A stretch of DNA of 64,000 nt, from contig JAJDUT010000139.1 in the NCBI GenBank assembly GCA_022826515.1, forward strand, positions 1-64,000, read 5' to 3'. Shown piece after piece: positions 24,382 to 31,747 of the stretch; within the stretch, counting starts at the first letter, position 1; every line of letters starts with the position of its first letter. A program made the position numbers and the translations under genes. The notes beneath the pieces were generated by a model, which did not search any database, had not been told where the DNA came from, and worked only from the letters and a program-made list of their open reading frames with translations. The DNA comes from Candidatus Latescibacterota bacterium (lineage in GTDB: Bacteria; Latescibacterota; UBA2968; UBA8231).

Positions 24382-27008
24382 TTGGTTTTCTCCTGTAACT
24401 GCTGCCGCACGTCCTTCCCATCGACCATTTGCTCTGCGATGATGAACAGGCCGTTGCCATCGCTCGACCGCTCCCAAAGAGCGCCAATGGTCCTCTTCTC
24501 GTTGGTATCGGACGTTTCGGCGATATGCGCGCCTTTGTATTCGACGACGAGGAGACGACCATCGTTTAGCAAGGCGACAAAGTCTGGGTAAAACTTGTCC
24601 GTTGCGGTGGGTAGCCAAAACGAGTTGGGATAGCGCGCGACATTACGAATCCAGTACTTCACTGCTGCCAGACTGTCGATGACTTGAGCGCATTGCATTT
24701 CCTCGCCGTCGTCTGCACCATCAAAAGCGGGAACGCGATCCGGGCCTAAAAAGTGCTTGCGTGGTTTCCAGCGCCCGCGATAGCGCCGTTGATCCCAGTA
24801 CATGTTGTCTGTGAATGTAAAGGCATCGTCAAACGAGATCGTTGTATTGGCCGCGGGCACCAAGAGGTACTGCTGATAGACGCTGCTTCGTTCCTTTTGG
24901 CGAATGGCTGCGATCTTATTCTCAATTTTTTTGGCGAGCAGAAATTTGCAACGCATTAGCGCGGCGATGGTCATGCCGCGTGTGTTGAGCAGGTGATCGA
25001 CCAGTTGGCGTAGCCATTTGAGCAATTCACTCTGGTGAATGTCCATCTGGCGCACCTGTCGGTCGAGCCACAGGACGAGCGTCTCGGCAGTCCAGCCTTC
25101 GACGGCAATGTCCAGCGCCAATTGCTCCTCTTCGCTGGCGAACTGGTAGGTAATGTGATTGCCGTCGAGGTCAATTTCAAAGCTGCGCGCCGTCTCGCGG
25201 ATAGTGAACTCCTGTTCGTCCATCTTCGGCGAATAATCGAGTAGCGACCAGTCGTGGTATTCCATGAACACGTCCGTATCGGCAAATTCCAGCGTGCCTT
25301 GGATTTCCGACATGAGACGTGGGACTTTAAATGGCTGTCCTTGTTCGGCGGGGGATATGTGTTCCTCGACTGCGGCGCGGTGTTGAGCAACGGCTGTGGC
25401 AAATCCTTTTCGCTCCTGCTCGGGTAACGTCTCGGAGATTGTCTGCTCGCGGTCCTGATTGATCCAGCCAGTAATTGCGATTTCGACCTGTCCTTCAGCG
25501 GTTTCGCGCACCTGCAATCCGTCGTGCTCGGCCTCTTTGAGGTCGGACAGAATTTCCGGGGTTGCCGGAGTCGCATATTTGAATACTGGCTCCGGCTTTT
25601 CCTGCGGGCTAAACAAGTCTCTCTGGAAGTCGAGCGTATGTTGCACCGACTCGATGTTGTCGAGGGCCTCGTCTTCCTCAAAGCCCATATCTACCAATTT
25701 GTCGGCCAAGGCGTGCGCCGCCTCGCCAAAAGACGGTTCGGACAGGAAGGCGTAGGCTTTGTTGAGGTCGGCTGTTTGGCGTTGCTTGGCGTAGGGCATC
25801 CGCAGTACGCGGCCGAGCAGTTGTTCGACGTCCGTCGCGCTTTGGATGCGTGATACGGAGCAGAAAATGTAGGCGAAGGAGCAGTCCCAACCTTCTTTGA
25901 GCGCCTCGATTGTAATGATGTATTCGATGGGACAGGTGCGGTCGAATAAATCAATGCCGTCGAGTTCGCGTTGGTCGCCGGTGGCGATGGCGATTTTGCT
26001 TTCCGGGATTTGCTCATCTATCAGGTGCTCTTTCAGAGCCGCGACCGTCACTTCTTGATTTTTTTGCTGTGCTTGGAACAAGACGATGGGACGAATGTAG
26101 TCGGTATCGTCTTTGGCCTTCTCTGCAAGCGAAGCACGGGCGTTAATGGCCCCGGTCACTGCGTTCTGCCAAGTGTCGTGCTCGGCAAGCATGATGGGCA
26201 GTTTGATCATTGCTTCGCGCTTGAGTTCTTGGGCGGTGACGCTGTACAGAATGTTTGACTTGCGCTGCGGGGTCGCCGTGAACTCGACGATGGCGCAGGG
26301 GTTGACCCGTGCCTGCATTTCCCGCGTCAGACCAGTGACGGCGTTGTGCGCTTCATCGACGATCATCAACGGACGATGCCGATGCAGCAGATTGGCGAAG
26401 GAGAATTTGACGGTGCCGTTGTCCAACTTTTCCAAGCCCGGCGCAGTATCCCGGACGCCGGAGAAGTGCGGTTCCATTTCTTCGTTGTGGGCGTACACTT
26501 TGCGCCCTTCGGTGCTTTTTACCCGCAGCGTTTGGATAGTGCCGACCACAATGCAGCAGTGGTCGCGCAGGTCGTGCGGCCGGATATGGGTGAAGTCGGT
26601 GATATCGAATACGCGCACCCGGCCGTCGAAAGCGTCGTCCAGCGTTTGCCGATACGCATGGCGGGTGTTTTTCAGGGCTTCAACTGTCTGTCGGCGGATG
26701 GTTTTGGTCGGCACTAGCCACAGTACCAGTGGATAGTCTTTTTCGATCCAAGCATTGCGGGCGATGGAGACGGCGTGGGCGGCGAGGATTGTTTTGCCGC
26801 CGCCGGTGGGTAGGCGCAGGCAGACGTAGGGAACGTCTGGCAATTCTTTTAGCGGTGCATAAGATTCGGCATAGCCTCTGAGCCGCGCGGCCTGCTCTGG
26901 CTCTTGGGTTATGGCTTCGTAGGCGTTCTTGGGGCCGGCGATACGCGCTTCCTCGAAGAAGCGGCGCAGGACGGAGAGGGTGTCGGCTTGGTATTGTTTT
27001 AGCTGCAT
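24378..27008 (-). CDS. Type III-like restriction endonuclease subunit (Res), SF2 helicase-nuclease
   Basis: An 876-residue protein. Helicase motifs are intact: Q-like QADT, Walker A LPTGGGKT (about 66-73), MIVDEAHNAV (about 215, DEAH box), FTATPQRK and QLLGRVLRMPYAKQR (motif VI). The C-terminus has FYPDFVALLNDGRLLVVEYKGA (about 805-826), a PD-(D/E)XK nuclease core. Res translocates along DNA and cuts when two methylase sites lie head to head. It starts 3 bases after the mod stop and overlaps the small terminal gene. The length is at the lower end of the type III range. Confidence 0.88.
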   Translation of the reverse strand: MQLKQYQADTLSVLRRFFEEARIAGPKNAYEAITQEPEQAARLRGYAESYAPLKELPDVPYVCLRLPTGGGKTILAAHAVSIARNAWIEKDYPLVLWLVPTKTIRRQTVEALKNTRHAYRQTLDDAFDGRVRVFDITDFTHIRPHDLRDHCCIVVGTIQTLRVKSTEGRKVYAHNEEMEPHFSGVRDTAPGLEKLDNGTVKFSFANLLHRHRPLMIVDEAHNAVTGLTREMQARVNPCAIVEFTATPQRKSNILYSVTAQELKREAMIKLPIMLAEHDTWQNAVTGAINARASLAEKAKDDTDYIRPIVLFQAQQKNQEVTVAALKEHLIDEQIPESKIAIATGDQRELDGIDLFDRTCPIEYIITIEALKEGWDCSFAYIFCSVSRIQSATDVEQLLGRVLRMPYAKQRQTADLNKAYAFLSEPSFGEAAHALADKLVDMGFEEDEALDNIESVQHTLDFQRDLFSPQEKPEPVFKYATPATPEILSDLKEAEHDGLQVRETAEGQVEIAITGWINQDREQTISETLPEQERKGFATAVAQHRAAVEEHISPAEQGQPFKVPRLMSEIQGTLEFADTDVFMEYHDWSLLDYSPKMDEQEFTIRETARSFEIDLDGNHITYQFASEEEQLALDIAVEGWTAETLVLWLDRQVRQMDIHQSELLKWLRQLVDHLLNTRGMTIAALMRCKFLLAKKIENKIAAIRQKERSSVYQQYLLVPAANTTISFDDAFTFTDNMYWDQRRYRGRWKPRKHFLGPDRVPAFDGADDGEEMQCAQVIDSLAAVKYWIRNVARYPNSFWLPTATDKFYPDFVALLNDGRLLVVEYKGAHIAETSDTNEKRTIGALWERSSDGNGLFIIAEQMVDGKDVRQQLQEKTK

Positions 27009-27011
27009 GGA

Positions 27012-28553
27012 TCAGGTGCGCGCTTTGATATCGTAGGGCGTCTGTTTGAAGACGATGTCCTCTCGGTCGAGCGTCGCTGGCGTCAAGCGCGACTGTTCAC
27101 CGTAGATCGTGAGCGGCCCAGAGAAACTGGCATCCTTGTGCGCAATTTCTTCCCGAATCACAGCGAGGGTCGTACGGGTCAAGACGTTGCCTCTGTCGCC
27201 GAGGATGCCGTTGTACAGCAGGGCATAAGCGCGGCCGTCGTGCAGGCCGAGGAAGGGGGAATCGTTATTGCCGCGCCACGGATGTCCGGTTTCGCTGAAA
27301 TAGACGTGGGCGGCGAGCACGGAAAAGCGAATGTCTGAGCGGATGTGTCCTTCTTCGTCGAATACGGGCGGGCCGAGGCGATAGAAACGGAAGCCACCGC
27401 CGCCCTGCCAGCCGACGCTTTTGGAGATGCCGCCTTGTTCGCCGTCAATCACTTTGTTCAGGCGCGGAACGCAATGGGTAACGGCGTGATCGCCCATTTC
27501 AATGCCGATGTAACGGCGGCCCATCTTGTGTGCGACGGCTGCGGTGGTGCCGGAGCCGAGGAAGGAGTCGAGGACGAGGTCGCCGGGATTGGTGGCGATG
27601 TGGAGGATGCGTTGGATAAGACGTTCGGGTTTTGGGGTTGAGAAAGGTGTCTCTCCAGGGAATAGCCCTGTGGTTTCGTTTTTTGCTTCTCCAGTCGTAC
27701 CAACATCTTGGTAAAACCAGAGCGTAGATGGAACGAGTCCTTGTTGAACTTCCGATAAAAATTTCTTTACCCGGGGAACATTAGTGCCTTCATTTCCAAA
27801 CCAGATACGATTGTCTGCAACCATTTCCGCAAAACGCTCTTCCGTATATAACCAGCATCGCCCCGGAGGAGGATCAACCGTGCGTCCTGAAGGGGTAGTC
27901 ACTGTAAAAAACTGTTCCTTTCTGCGGCCCTTCTCAGCTTTTGCATGGGCTGGAAGCGAAGACCAAGACCCCCGTGGGTCGTTATCTGGATTTGTAAATC
28001 TCTCAAGCTGACTCTCTGATGCGGGGAGAACATTCCGGATTTCCTTCCAGACTTCTCGGTTTCGTGCAAAGAGAATTATATGGTCGTGTACGGCCGATAC
28101 ATCCGTCCTATTCTCTCGCGTGTGAGTCTTTTGCCAAAACACGTTAGCCACGAAGTTTCTTCTTCCGAACAGTTCATCCATTATGATCTTGAGGTAGTGC
28201 GCTTCGTTGTCGTCAATCGACACCCAGATTGACCCATCCTCCGCCAACAGGTCGCGTAAAAGCTCAAGTCGCGGCCATATCGTCGCCAGCCACTTGCTAT
28301 GTTCGAGATTGTCGTCGTAGTGCTCGAAGGCCGAACGCGTGTTATACGGCGGGTCGATGTAGATGCACTTCACTTGGCCGGCGTAGAACGGTAGCAGTGC
28401 CTTGAGTGCTTCCAGGTTGTCGCCTTGGATGAGCATGTTGCCGGCGTTTGGGTCGCCGGTGGAGAGATCGGGGGCTTCTTCGAGGAGACGATAGGGGACG
28501 TGGGCAGCGGCGTGGATGTCGGCGTCGCGTGTCAGCCAGTGCAGGGTCGGCAT
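27012..28553 (-). CDS. Type III-like DNA adenine methyltransferase (Mod)
   Basis: A 513-residue beta-class N6-adenine methyltransferase. The catalytic DPPYNT (67-72) precedes the AdoMet-binding DSFLGSGTTAAVAHKMGRRYIGIEMG (about 327-352), with TPKPERLIQRIL before it, the standard beta-class order. The target-recognition region lies between the two. Its C-terminal extension (FRFYRLGPPVFDEEG) matches type III Mod subunits. It protects self DNA and gives Res its sequence specificity. Its ATG directly follows the TAA of the pentapeptide gene (TAAATG), so it is translationally coupled to it. Confidence 0.88.
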   Translation of the reverse strand: MPTLHWLTRDADIHAAAHVPYRLLEEAPDLSTGDPNAGNMLIQGDNLEALKALLPFYAGQVKCIYIDPPYNTRSAFEHYDDNLEHSKWLATIWPRLELLRDLLAEDGSIWVSIDDNEAHYLKIIMDELFGRRNFVANVFWQKTHTRENRTDVSAVHDHIILFARNREVWKEIRNVLPASESQLERFTNPDNDPRGSWSSLPAHAKAEKGRRKEQFFTVTTPSGRTVDPPPGRCWLYTEERFAEMVADNRIWFGNEGTNVPRVKKFLSEVQQGLVPSTLWFYQDVGTTGEAKNETTGLFPGETPFSTPKPERLIQRILHIATNPGDLVLDSFLGSGTTAAVAHKMGRRYIGIEMGDHAVTHCVPRLNKVIDGEQGGISKSVGWQGGGGFRFYRLGPPVFDEEGHIRSDIRFSVLAAHVYFSETGHPWRGNNDSPFLGLHDGRAYALLYNGILGDRGNVLTRTTLAVIREEIAHKDASFSGPLTIYGEQSRLTPATLDREDIVFKQTPYDIKART

Positions 28554-29813
28554 TTAGCTATTATCCCCCCGGACTTCTGACATGGATTGGTCGTATTCGG
28601 CGATCCATTGTTCGGCTTCTTCTGCGGTGTAGGAGCCGGTAATGGCACCGCTGTCTTGTGGCAGTTGATTGCTTGGGAACCCGCGAATGTGGAAACCCAA
28701 TCGGTCGTGTAACTCCTCTGCTTCGTAATCAGGCAATCCTTCGATGGAAATTTTCACTATTCCTTCATACAATCCTTTTGCAAAGATTATGTTGGATAGA
28801 TCGCTTTCTTTACCAATTGATTTATTTATAAGTTGTAAAAATGGTAAGGAATTGTATTCATCACTTTGGACTCCTTGCAGATTTGCCTTGGAAAGCATCG
28901 CCCCCTGTAGCTGTGCCAAATTAAGATTGGCCCCTTGCAGTTGTGCCTCTCTAAGATCAGCCTCTGGCAGGTATGCCCCATTAAGATTAGCCCCTTGCAG
29001 TTGTGTCCTGCTAAGATCGGCCTTTGTCAGGTATGCCCCATTAAGATAGCCCCCTCGCAGTTGTGTCCTGCTAAGATCGGCCTTTGTCAGGTATGCCCCA
29101 TTAAGATTAGCCCCTTGCAGTTGTGCCTCTCTAAGATCGGCCTTTTGCAGATGCGCCCTGCTAAGATCGGCCTTTTCTAAACGCGCCTCCTTGAGATCGG
29201 CTCCGTTCAGCCAACTTCCCTGCAAGTTGATATGGCAATCTTTGAAAACCTCGTGCTTCTGCACGAAAAGCAATGTCAGCAGGCTTTGGATTTCTTCCGA
29301 GGGTTTCGACTTGTGCGTTTCCCGATATTTGCTTTCGCCCGTCGTCCGGCGGATATGGGCGTAGAGAATGTCGAGCACTGTCTGGCGCAAGTCTCCGGTG
29401 TCTTTTGCCAGATGGAAGAGTTCGTAGGCCCCGCCTAGACGCACAGACTCTTTGTCATGCCCTAGGTGTTCAATGGCGTTTCTTAGACGCTCCTGACGTT
29501 GCCCCTCTTCGGTGTGCTGGTTGGCTTTTGCCTGCTCCTCTGTGGCCTTGGCCTGTGATTCTGCAGTACCCTCCATCGCCTTGGCACGCCTATAGGACAT
29601 CAGGGCTTGCAGAGCGACCAAGATGCCGCCCATGCCGATACCCAGAAATTTTAGCGCATCGTTTTTGTCTGATAAGCCAAGAAGTTCAGAAATATACTTT
29701 TCGGCGCATTCAGAGAACAGGATGCCGACGAAAGCCCCGAACGCTAGGACGAGCAGGGCGATAAGAAAGCTCAAGAGAGGCTCTTCTTTGATTTTGTTCC
29801 AGATAGTCTTCAC
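28554..29813 (-). CDS. Membrane-anchored pentapeptide-repeat protein
   Basis: A 419-residue protein with two N-terminal membrane helices (about 12-34 and 52-70), then a charged helical linker (RRAKAMEGTAESQAKATEEQAKANQH). Next is an LRNAIEHLGHDKESVRLGGAYELFHLAKD segment often seen before pentapeptide repeats. About 25 pentapeptides of the A(D/N)LxxAxL type run from about 195 to 320, which fold as a right-handed beta-helix. The last 90 residues are unique. The GTG start has no clear Shine-Dalgarno. It sits between the AAA_21 ATPase and mod genes with 33- and 0-base spacing. The role is unknown; a membrane effector or DNA-mimic inhibitor are options. Confidence 0.8.
   Translation of the reverse strand: MKTIWNKIKEEPLLSFLIALLVLAFGAFVGILFSECAEKYISELLGLSDKNDALKFLGIGMGGILVALQALMSYRRAKAMEGTAESQAKATEEQAKANQHTEEGQRQERLRNAIEHLGHDKESVRLGGAYELFHLAKDTGDLRQTVLDILYAHIRRTTGESKYRETHKSKPSEEIQSLLTLLFVQKHEVFKDCHINLQGSWLNGADLKEARLEKADLSRAHLQKADLREAQLQGANLNGAYLTKADLSRTQLRGGYLNGAYLTKADLSRTQLQGANLNGAYLPEADLREAQLQGANLNLAQLQGAMLSKANLQGVQSDEYNSLPFLQLINKSIGKESDLSNIIFAKGLYEGIVKISIEGLPDYEAEELHDRLGFHIRGFPSNQLPQDSGAITGSYTAEEAEQWIAEYDQSMSEVRGDNS
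28960..29140 (-). repeat. 60-base tandem repeats coding pentapeptides
   Basis: Three near-identical tandem 60-base units (each holding GGTATGCCCCATTAAGAT and GCAGTTGTGTCCTGCTAAGA on the plus strand) code for blocks such as LNGAYLTKADLSRTQLQGAN. The identity at DNA level points to recent expansion, so copy number may vary between strains. This is coding sequence, not a CRISPR array. Confidence 0.8.
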
Positions 29814-29846
29814 GGTAAAAGCGCGCTTGATTCTCGACTTCTCCGT

Positions 29847-30971
29847 TTAGCCGGAAGTCGCCAACTCTGGGGCCGGGCGACCGCCGATCTCGTTCTTCTC
29901 CCACAACTGGCCGAGGCTGTAGTCCTGCAACCACGTTTCTAGGCTAGCCGTATCCAGCCGCGTGAGTTGTGTTTGTCCACTCACGCGGTCGGCCACGAGC
30001 ACATCTTCTGGCTCGAAGTGATCAAGCAGCAACGGCGACTGGGTCGCCAGAATGATCTGCGTTTGGGTCGCCGCCTGCTTGAGCAGGGAGGCCAACGTGG
30101 TGATCGCGTAGGGATGCAGGCCAAGCTCTGGTTCATCTAAGAGAATGACCGAGGGCCGAAGCGATTCTGGCTGGAGGAGCAGGGTCGCCAGTGCAATAAA
30201 CCGCAGTGAGCCATCGGAGAGCGAAGCGGCATCAAAGTAGGCGTCGGTTCCCTTGTGCCGCCATTCGAGGCGAATTTTATCCTCGTTGAGCTGTTGAGGC
30301 GCAAGGGCAAAATCGTCAAAGAACGGCGCAACTCTCTGCACTGTACGACGGATCAGGCTATACGAAGACTCATGCTTCTCGCGCAAGTAGTACAGAAACG
30401 GGGCCAAGTTGGCACCATCGGGACGAAAAAAGCGGTTGTCGTTCAAGTCGGCAGTCTTCTTCATTGACGAGCCAGAACTCGTGTCGTGGAAATGGTAGAG
30501 ACGCCAACTGTCGAGATGGTTTTTTATGTCATTCTCGACTTGCGGTGGTTCCGTACGTTCACTGACTCCTTCTCCGGAGAGACTATCAAAAAGTTGTACA
30601 GAATAATGTCCACCGTGCCCCGACTGATCCCGGGAGTAGGTAATTTCTGAATCTACATAGAGCGCGTCCGCGGCTGTTGCCTTCAGTGTGATCGAATACT
30701 CGTAGCTCTTCTCGTCAAAAGAGACTTGAATGGTCAACTCCTCTGTTGTCTTAGATCCGTAGTGTAGAACCTTATCGGCCCCACCGGCCCGAATGACGTA
30801 TTGTTGAAGATGCTGTGAGTTAATGGCATTGAGGAAGGGGAACACGCCGATGAAGTTCGACTTGCCCGAGCCATTCGATCCGATCAGTACATTGATTGGG
30901 CCAAGCGGCAAATTCTCAATATGGCTTATACTCTTAAAGCCTTTGATCGAGATACTGTGGAGTGTGGACAT
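29847..30971 (-). CDS. AAA_21-type ATPase (SMC/RecF-like), second ATPase of the operon
   Basis: A 374-residue ABC-fold ATPase. The N-terminus SISIKGFKSISHIENLPLGPINVLIGSNGSGKSNF carries Walker A GSNGSGKS (31-38). LSDGSLRFIALATLLL is the signature-like motif and SVILLDEPELGLHPYAITTL the Walker B, followed by IILATQSPLLLDHF with the switch histidine region. There is no TOPRIM domain, so it is not an OLD nuclease. Such ATPases are sensors or switches in several defence systems. It follows the 56-residue gene by 35 bases and precedes the pentapeptide gene. Confidence 0.85.
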   Translation of the reverse strand: MSTLHSISIKGFKSISHIENLPLGPINVLIGSNGSGKSNFIGVFPFLNAINSQHLQQYVIRAGGADKVLHYGSKTTEELTIQVSFDEKSYEYSITLKATAADALYVDSEITYSRDQSGHGGHYSVQLFDSLSGEGVSERTEPPQVENDIKNHLDSWRLYHFHDTSSGSSMKKTADLNDNRFFRPDGANLAPFLYYLREKHESSYSLIRRTVQRVAPFFDDFALAPQQLNEDKIRLEWRHKGTDAYFDAASLSDGSLRFIALATLLLQPESLRPSVILLDEPELGLHPYAITTLASLLKQAATQTQIILATQSPLLLDHFEPEDVLVADRVSGQTQLTRLDTASLETWLQDYSLGQLWEKNEIGGRPAPELATSG

Positions 30972-31006
30972 GGTGGATTCTTACTGTGGCCTGTTTGCTT
31001 GGAAGG

Positions 31007-31177
31007 CTACTCAGACGGCTTCTTGAGGATGCATTTGGGTGGGAGAGACACGACAGGGTGCCCACAGGTTTTCTCTTGCTTGCGCAGATCTTCGCAGATC
31101 GCGTGTAAATCAAACTGGAACTTGGCCGCGTGGGCATCCCTTATCTCTCGAATCTCTTCGACAATAGGATCTTTCAT
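31007..31177 (-). CDS. 56-residue protein in the defence operon
   Basis: A short gene reading MKDPIVEEIREIRDAHAAKF from the ATG at 31175-31177 and ending CILKKPSE with TAG at 31007-31009. It starts 5 bases after the DUF5615 stop and ends 35 bases before the second ATPase, filling what would otherwise be a gap. The (D/E)PIVEEIR.IR..HA.KF..DL.AI..DL..QE pattern recurs in small bacterial proteins found next to toxin-antitoxin genes, as far as I recall. It is hydrophilic and probably helical. Function unknown; an accessory antitoxin is possible. Confidence 0.7.
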   Translation of the reverse strand: MKDPIVEEIREIRDAHAAKFQFDLHAICEDLRKQEKTCGHPVVSLPPKCILKKPSE

Positions 31178-31182
31178 TTATT

Positions 31183-31506
31183 TTACGGTGCTTCGATGCG
31201 GACGACTAGCCCGCGTTTTGGGAAGTCCAAGTGGTTTAGCAATTCAGGGACCAGCCCTCTTAAATCGTCGATACCATTCGTTCTTGCAGCAAGAACTATG
31301 ATCGCAACATCCTCTTCGCTTATGTTCTGTTGGTATTGGATGCTCTGGTCAACGGTAATGAGAACATCGAACTCATTCCTCGCCATATCTAAGAGTTCGC
31401 CGTTGGTCTTGCCGTCCCATCCCATATATTTGACCGTCCGCACTTCGCGTCCAGGCAAATAGTGTCTCAATGCCCATGGAACCGACTCATCGAGAAGCAC
31501 TCTCAT
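31183..31506 (-). CDS. DUF5615 PIN-like toxin, second pair
   Basis: A 107-residue PIN-like protein: MRVLLDESVPWALRHYLPGREVRTVKYMGWDGKTNGELLDMARNEFDVLITVDQSIQYQQN, then VAIIVLAARTNGIDDLRGLVPELL. The conserved acidic residues D6/E7 and D near LITVD are present. The ATG at 31504-31506 is chosen because the homologous pair also starts at MRVLLDE. It overlaps the DUF433 gene by 20 bases. Confidence 0.85.
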   Translation of the reverse strand: MRVLLDESVPWALRHYLPGREVRTVKYMGWDGKTNGELLDMARNEFDVLITVDQSIQYQQNISEEDVAIIVLAARTNGIDDLRGLVPELLNHLDFPKRGLVVRIEAP

Positions 31507-31747
31507 AAGCGTAACTCTCCAGAGCTTCTTTTGCCATTTCAAGTGCCCTCACCGCCTGCTCGCGGCTTACCGAAGGAAAGTCCTCTAGGAAAACGTCTAG
31601 GCTGTACCCAGATGCTAGGTAATCAAAGAGGTTCTTTACAACTACGCGGGTTCCCTTGAAAACAGGCATACCGCTCATAGTGTCCTTGCGGCTGTGAATA
31701 ACACTGTCTTTGGTTGCGATGGACAGGCTTTCGCTTGCTTGTGTCAT
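31487..31747 (-). CDS. DUF433 antitoxin-like protein, second pair
   Basis: An 86-residue DUF433 protein (DSVIHSRKDTMSGMPVFKGTRVVVKNLFDYLASGYSLDVFLEDFPSVSREQAVRALEMAKEAL). The GTRV..LFDYL.SG.S...FL.DFP.V motif defines the family. Its ATG overlaps the stop of the upstream ATPase by 4 bases (ATGA), so the toxin-antitoxin-like pair is embedded in the ATPase-led operon and not a free module. Confidence 0.88.
   Translation of the reverse strand: MTQASESLSIATKDSVIHSRKDTMSGMPVFKGTRVVVKNLFDYLASGYSLDVFLEDFPSVSREQAVRALEMAKEALESYAYESASR

Noticed and set aside
24378..28553. BREX or DISARM
   Set aside because: No PglZ phosphatase, BrxC/BrxL or DrmA/B-like genes are present; Mod and Res match the type III pattern.
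28940..29180. Tandem 60-base repeats that could be a satellite or CRISPR
   Set aside because: They are in frame and encode pentapeptide repeats.
30934..31137. A 67-codon minus-strand reading over the 56-residue gene
   Set aside because: It is serine/arginine-rich and overlaps both neighbouring genes; the frame starting at 31177 fits the gap and has a natural protein composition.
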